From contig NZ_VOEI01000002.1 in NCBI RefSeq assembly GCF_007846095.1, positions 434,001 to 498,000 of the forward strand: a DNA stretch of 64,000 nt. The letters are read 5' to 3'. Positions 61,283 through 64,000 of this stretch are shown piece by piece. Position 1 is the stretch's first letter. Every line of letters starts with the position of its first letter. The DNA is from Mucilaginibacter achroorhodeus. GTDB lineage: Bacteria > Bacteroidota > Bacteroidia > Sphingobacteriales > Sphingobacteriaceae. Made by a program: the position numbers and the translations under genes. Under the pieces are notes generated by a model that saw only the letters and a program-made list of their open reading frames with translations, was not told the origin of the DNA and searched no databases.

Positions 61283-61780
61283 ATGACTTTCTATACTCAA
61301 TTTTCAGGGTATCTAAATCAACTCTATTGTGCAGAATCGCATCTTGTAGAGCGATTATCTGAAATATGCACACATCCCGATTTTGAAGATTCCAGAAGCC
61401 TTATTGATAACTTTTACCAAAATGCAGAGGGACGGTGTTCAGTACTCGAATCAATTTACGCATTGACAGACTTGGATTATTCTTTTATGTGCTGTAAGGA
61501 TCTGATCGGTTTTATGGAAAATGCCTTCGATAACATTTTGAATACCCGTGATAATATTATTGAGCGGAACCTTGCACTACTGTATTATCTCAATATAACA
61601 AATGCCGTGGCCGTTTCCTCACTCAAGAGCATCGAATTGTTAATGACCGGGTTGAATGACGATCGCATTATCAATTTATTAAATATCTATCAAAGCGAAA
61701 ATAAAACAGACTTACATCTTTCGCTACTATGTGAGCAAATACGCTCGCATCAAGGTTTAGTTAGTGTAAAAACCACTTAG
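61283..61780 (+). CDS. DUF892-like (ferritin-like) protein, divergent
   Basis: 165 residues, all helical. The segment YLNQLYCAESHLVERLSEICTHPDFEDSRSLIDNFYQNAEGRCSVLESIYALTDLDYSFMCCKDLIGFMENAF follows the DUF892/YciE ferritin-like spacing (Y..E..L...L, then a C-x4-G-like segment). The glutamate and histidine metal ligands of true members are only partly kept, so metal binding is doubtful. YciE-type proteins are stress-related. It is divergent from the CheB-CheR gene. Confidence 0.5.
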   Translation: MTFYTQFSGYLNQLYCAESHLVERLSEICTHPDFEDSRSLIDNFYQNAEGRCSVLESIYALTDLDYSFMCCKDLIGFMENAFDNILNTRDNIIERNLALLYYLNITNAVAVSSLKSIELLMTGLNDDRIINLLNIYQSENKTDLHLSLLCEQIRSHQGLVSVKTT

Positions 61781-62346
61781 TGTACTTACCTAATCTGCCA
61801 AACGTGTCAATTGCTAATACGTAAAATCCAAAGTCTCAACTTTGAGTAAATCCGGCAATTCGAATTCGAACAGATAACTCAATAGTTTACCTATCATGCA
61901 TATAAATACCGGAACCAATTCTGGCGTTTTATTATGCAAAAATTAACAACGTAGCCGAACAAGGCGAAATTAATTTACTGGATATAATTGAACAGATGCA
62001 AAACACAAAAGGCCAAACCAAATTTCTTGCAACTTTTCCTCAGATTTATCTGAATCAGAGATTGAAATTTAATTTTCCAGTATAATACGGCAACCTACCA
62101 GCCGCAATTGGATTTAAAAAAGTAAATATTATTGGGCTATTATCTACACTTAATAATGGATGTGTTTAACAGCAGCCCAATCTTTATTCACTAAATCTAA
62201 AATCAACACACCAAGTTTTACAGATTTTCACACTTAATTACAAATCGTTATACAGAATTTGAAATTAATATTAACACGCTTAGTTAATACTTAAATTTAG
62301 TCATTATTGCAATTCAACAATAAACAAAACGCTAAACTTTAACATT
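61781..62346. other. Non-coding region before the UpxY gene, with a possible gene remnant
   Basis: About 566 AT-rich bases. At 61921-62085 one frame reads FYYAKINNVAEQGEINLLDIIEQMQN...LKFNFPV before a stop, without a start codon and blocked by a stop upstream. It looks like the tail of a lost gene, but I cannot name the family. The remaining ~260 bases before 62347 could serve as leader for the antiterminator; no clear promoter is seen. Confidence 0.4.
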
Positions 62347-62907
62347 ATGCTTGCTTCTAAATTACCGTTAGTTATAAAAAAAAATTTGATGCCGGCATCG
62401 AAAAACTGGATGGTTGTATACACTCGTTCCAACTGGGAAAAAAAAGCCGGTCAACTTTTAACTGACAATGATTTGGTTAGCTATTGCCCGATTATAAAGG
62501 TTAAAAAAAAGTGGGCAGATCGTTATAAAACAGTGGAAATACCCCTATTTAAGTCATACCTTTTTGTGCAAATTACGCCGTCAGAACAGAACAGAGTATT
62601 ACAAGTACCGGGTATTATCAGCTTTGTAAAACATTGCGGTTTACCGGTGCAGATACGGCAAGATGAGATGGAAAGGGTAAAGAATATCATAACCGTGAAC
62701 GACACCAATCTTGAAGTTATTAATTACAAACAATTTGGTGTGGGCGATAGGATTTATATCAACCACGGGCCTTTTATAAATCAGGAAGGCCACATAGCCG
62801 ATATCAACGGTTCATCAATACTAATGGTACTTGAGCAACTGGGCTGCGCATTAGTTGTGAAGGTGAGCCAAAATCATATTACTCATATTTCGACGTGCCT
62901 TTCGTAG
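62347..62907 (+). CDS. UpxY-like NusG-family antiterminator
   Basis: 186 residues. An NGN domain (~20-115) begins with NWMVVYTRSNWEKKAGQLLTDNDLVSYCPIIKVKKKWADRYKTVEIPLFKSYLFVQI, followed by a KOW-like segment (FGVGDRIYINHGPFINQEGHIADINGSSILMVLEQLGCALVVKV). This is the layout of specialised NusG paralogues (UpxY, LoaP) that let RNA polymerase read through long polysaccharide operons. Such genes are usually first in the operon. The epimerase fragment at the window's right end and the flanking HTH gene support a polysaccharide locus continuing past the window. Confidence 0.88.
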   Translation: MLASKLPLVIKKNLMPASKNWMVVYTRSNWEKKAGQLLTDNDLVSYCPIIKVKKKWADRYKTVEIPLFKSYLFVQITPSEQNRVLQVPGIISFVKHCGLPVQIRQDEMERVKNIITVNDTNLEVINYKQFGVGDRIYINHGPFINQEGHIADINGSSILMVLEQLGCALVVKVSQNHITHISTCLS

Positions 62908-62963
62908 TAACAGCCAGACAAATCATCTGTGTTTTACCGCGGTCGCCTAAACATAATTTAGCA

Positions 62964-63344
62964 ATGGATCATTTTGGTCAAATAGTAGAAAAAGTAATAA
63001 GGAGGGATGGGTATAGTATAAGCGAACTTGCCAAATTAACAAACGTTAATCGCAGATCGGTATATAACTGGTTCAAGCAAAAACGGCTAAAACCGGAAAT
63101 TATTTACCGTATAGGCCTTGCACTTAATTATGATTTTTCAAAAGACTTTCCGTCGCTGTTTAGCGCAGATGATTTTCAACACATCCAAAACAAGGCTCGA
63201 ACAAGTGATTGGTTGCCGGTTAAGGAAGAAAAAGACGAAAATTATTGGAAAGACCGATATATAACACTGTTGGAGAAATATAACGAGCTTTTAAGGAGCA
63301 GTGTGCAAGAGTTATCGCAAAGCGCTAAAATCAATGAAGGTTAA
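62964..63344 (+). CDS. HTH protein with C-terminal coiled-coil, paralogue of the one at 55584
   Basis: About 126 residues from ATG 62964; a longer frame from 62895 has no counterpart in the paralogue. The HTH reads QIVEKVIRRDGYSISELAKLTNVNRRSVYNWFKQKRLKPEIIYRIGLALNYDFSKDFPSLF. After a linker comes YWKDRYITLLEKYNELLRSSVQ, equivalent to the C-terminal helix of the 55584 protein. It follows the UpxY gene by 57 bases on the same strand. Probably a regulator of the polysaccharide locus. Confidence 0.8.
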   Translation: MDHFGQIVEKVIRRDGYSISELAKLTNVNRRSVYNWFKQKRLKPEIIYRIGLALNYDFSKDFPSLFSADDFQHIQNKARTSDWLPVKEEKDENYWKDRYITLLEKYNELLRSSVQELSQSAKINEG

Positions 63345-63374
63345 ATTGATTATCAACAGGAAATCTAACAGCGG

Positions 63375-63665
63375 TCACTCACCCATATTTGAGACAAATC
63401 CATTTAAAAGATAACCCACTTCACGCAGAAATTTGAGTTGCGGGCGCAAACTTTCCAAGGTGAGCTTATCACTGCAATTATCGATAATGGTATCTGTAAT
63501 AGTCTGCGTCATTATCTCAAACTCGTTGCCGCGTATGGCCATAAACGCCTCACAAGCGGTTAGAAAATCGGCTATATCGCTTGAATTTACGGTATAGGTA
63601 TACCCAGCCACTTCTATGTTCATACTTTTTAAGATGCCTGGTTCAGAACTCATAACTGTACTCAT
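63375..63665 (-). CDS. Hypothetical small protein
   Basis: 96 residues, acidic, predicted strand then helices: IEVAGYTYTVNSSDIADFLTACEAFMAIRGNEFEIMTQTITDTIIDNC, then a helical C-terminus with LKFLREVGYLLNGF. No signal peptide or known motif. It is convergent with the HTH gene. Plausible as a real gene by codon pattern, but unrecognised. Confidence 0.45.
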   Translation of the reverse strand: MSTVMSSEPGILKSMNIEVAGYTYTVNSSDIADFLTACEAFMAIRGNEFEIMTQTITDTIIDNCSDKLTLESLRPQLKFLREVGYLLNGFVSNMGE

Positions 63666-63853
63666 ATTGGTTAAAGAATTAGTGTATGCGGTCCATTTTC
63701 TTAAAGGGCAGCAGTACGTTAATTAACTCTTTTTGCACCTTGTTTATAGAACAAAGCGTAAGCTATATCAACTACACTCTTTTACGAAAAACCAATATAG
63801 GAAGTTTCATTTTTTAAGCAAAAAATTCAGTGTTTTTAATAGTAAAGATCAAC

Positions 63854-64000
63854 CTATAAACTTTTATTGTACCAGGTAAAATCCTTGTGTTTTATCTCGT
63901 GTTCCGGCAAAGACTTAAAATAATTGTAAGTGATCTTCAAACCTTCCGCACGGGATACTTTTGGCTCCCAGCCTAAAATTGCTCTGGCTTTGGTAATATC
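63854..64000 (-). CDS. NAD-dependent nucleotide-sugar epimerase/decarboxylase, C-terminal fragment
   Basis: The frame is open to the window edge; only the last 48 residues are seen: ITKARAILGWEPKVSRAEGLKITYNYFKSLPE and a short basic tail. The I-x-K-A-x2-x-L-G-W-x-P-x-V pattern is the conserved C-terminal helix of extended SDR enzymes such as UDP-glucuronate decarboxylase and UDP-sugar epimerases. It fits an exopolysaccharide locus. The exact activity cannot be told without the rest. Confidence 0.8.
   Translation of the reverse strand, partial: DITKARAILGWEPKVSRAEGLKITYNYFKSLPEHEIKHKDFTWYNKSL

Overview
The window looks like chromosome of a Bacteroidota bacterium, most likely a soil or plant-associated Sphingobacteriaceae relative (Mucilaginibacter/Pedobacter type). 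The signs are a sphingolipid plus inositol-lipid operon, DUF5686 and DUF3943 envelope proteins, TAnnTTTG-type promoter boxes, a Bacteroidota-style tyrosine integrase and a UpxY-type NusG paralogue. The genus is inferred; no rRNA gene is present.

Layout. (1) 1-9303: a sphingolipid and inositol-lipid cluster on the + strand. It holds the C-terminus of serine palmitoyltransferase, a large GNAT protein (candidate ceramide synthase), myo-inositol-1-phosphate synthase, GtrA, a DUF5686 outer-membrane protein, a CDP-alcohol phosphotransferase, DUF4833, a fatty acid hydroxylase and a PAP2/Aur1-like protein. Together these could make hydroxylated ceramides and attach an inositol phosphate head group. 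(2) 9503-35984: ordinary housekeeping and metabolic genes, including FabF, Map, Ddl, MltG, a TruC-like pseudouridine synthase, a YycJ-like hydrolase, NlpC/P60, a Crp-type regulator, an AraC regulator with two SDRs and an alcohol dehydrogenase, a PAS histidine kinase, and a DACNV protein with a DisA-like nucleotide-cyclase fold. (3) 36072-55393: a tRNA-Ser(UGA) gene followed by a 19.2 kb genomic island, bounded by a 23-bp near-identical copy of the tRNA 3' end. (4) 55584-61780: an HTH/coiled-coil protein, a NarL-type response regulator, a PAS histidine kinase, a CheB-CheR-PAS fusion and a DUF892-like protein. (5) 62347-64000: the start of what is probably an exopolysaccharide locus: a UpxY-like antiterminator, a second HTH/coiled-coil protein, and the C-terminus of a nucleotide-sugar epimerase/decarboxylase.

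The island is the most unusual region. After the integrase and a decayed methyltransferase it carries: an AAA ATPase translationally coupled to a TOPRIM-like protein; a 1697-residue STAND ATPase with an N-terminal PD-(D/E)XK-like nuclease domain (Avs-like); a 446-residue PIN-domain protein divergent from a 1504-residue protein ending in a CHAT protease domain; and two PD-(D/E)XK-type proteins (one DUF6602). This reads as a compact anti-phage defence island. The PIN/CHAT/nuclease arm matches no system I can name. A TTGACA-N4-TGTC motif lies just upstream of both the integrase and the AAA-TOPRIM operon, and a promoter-to-terminator unit without coding potential straddles the right attachment site.
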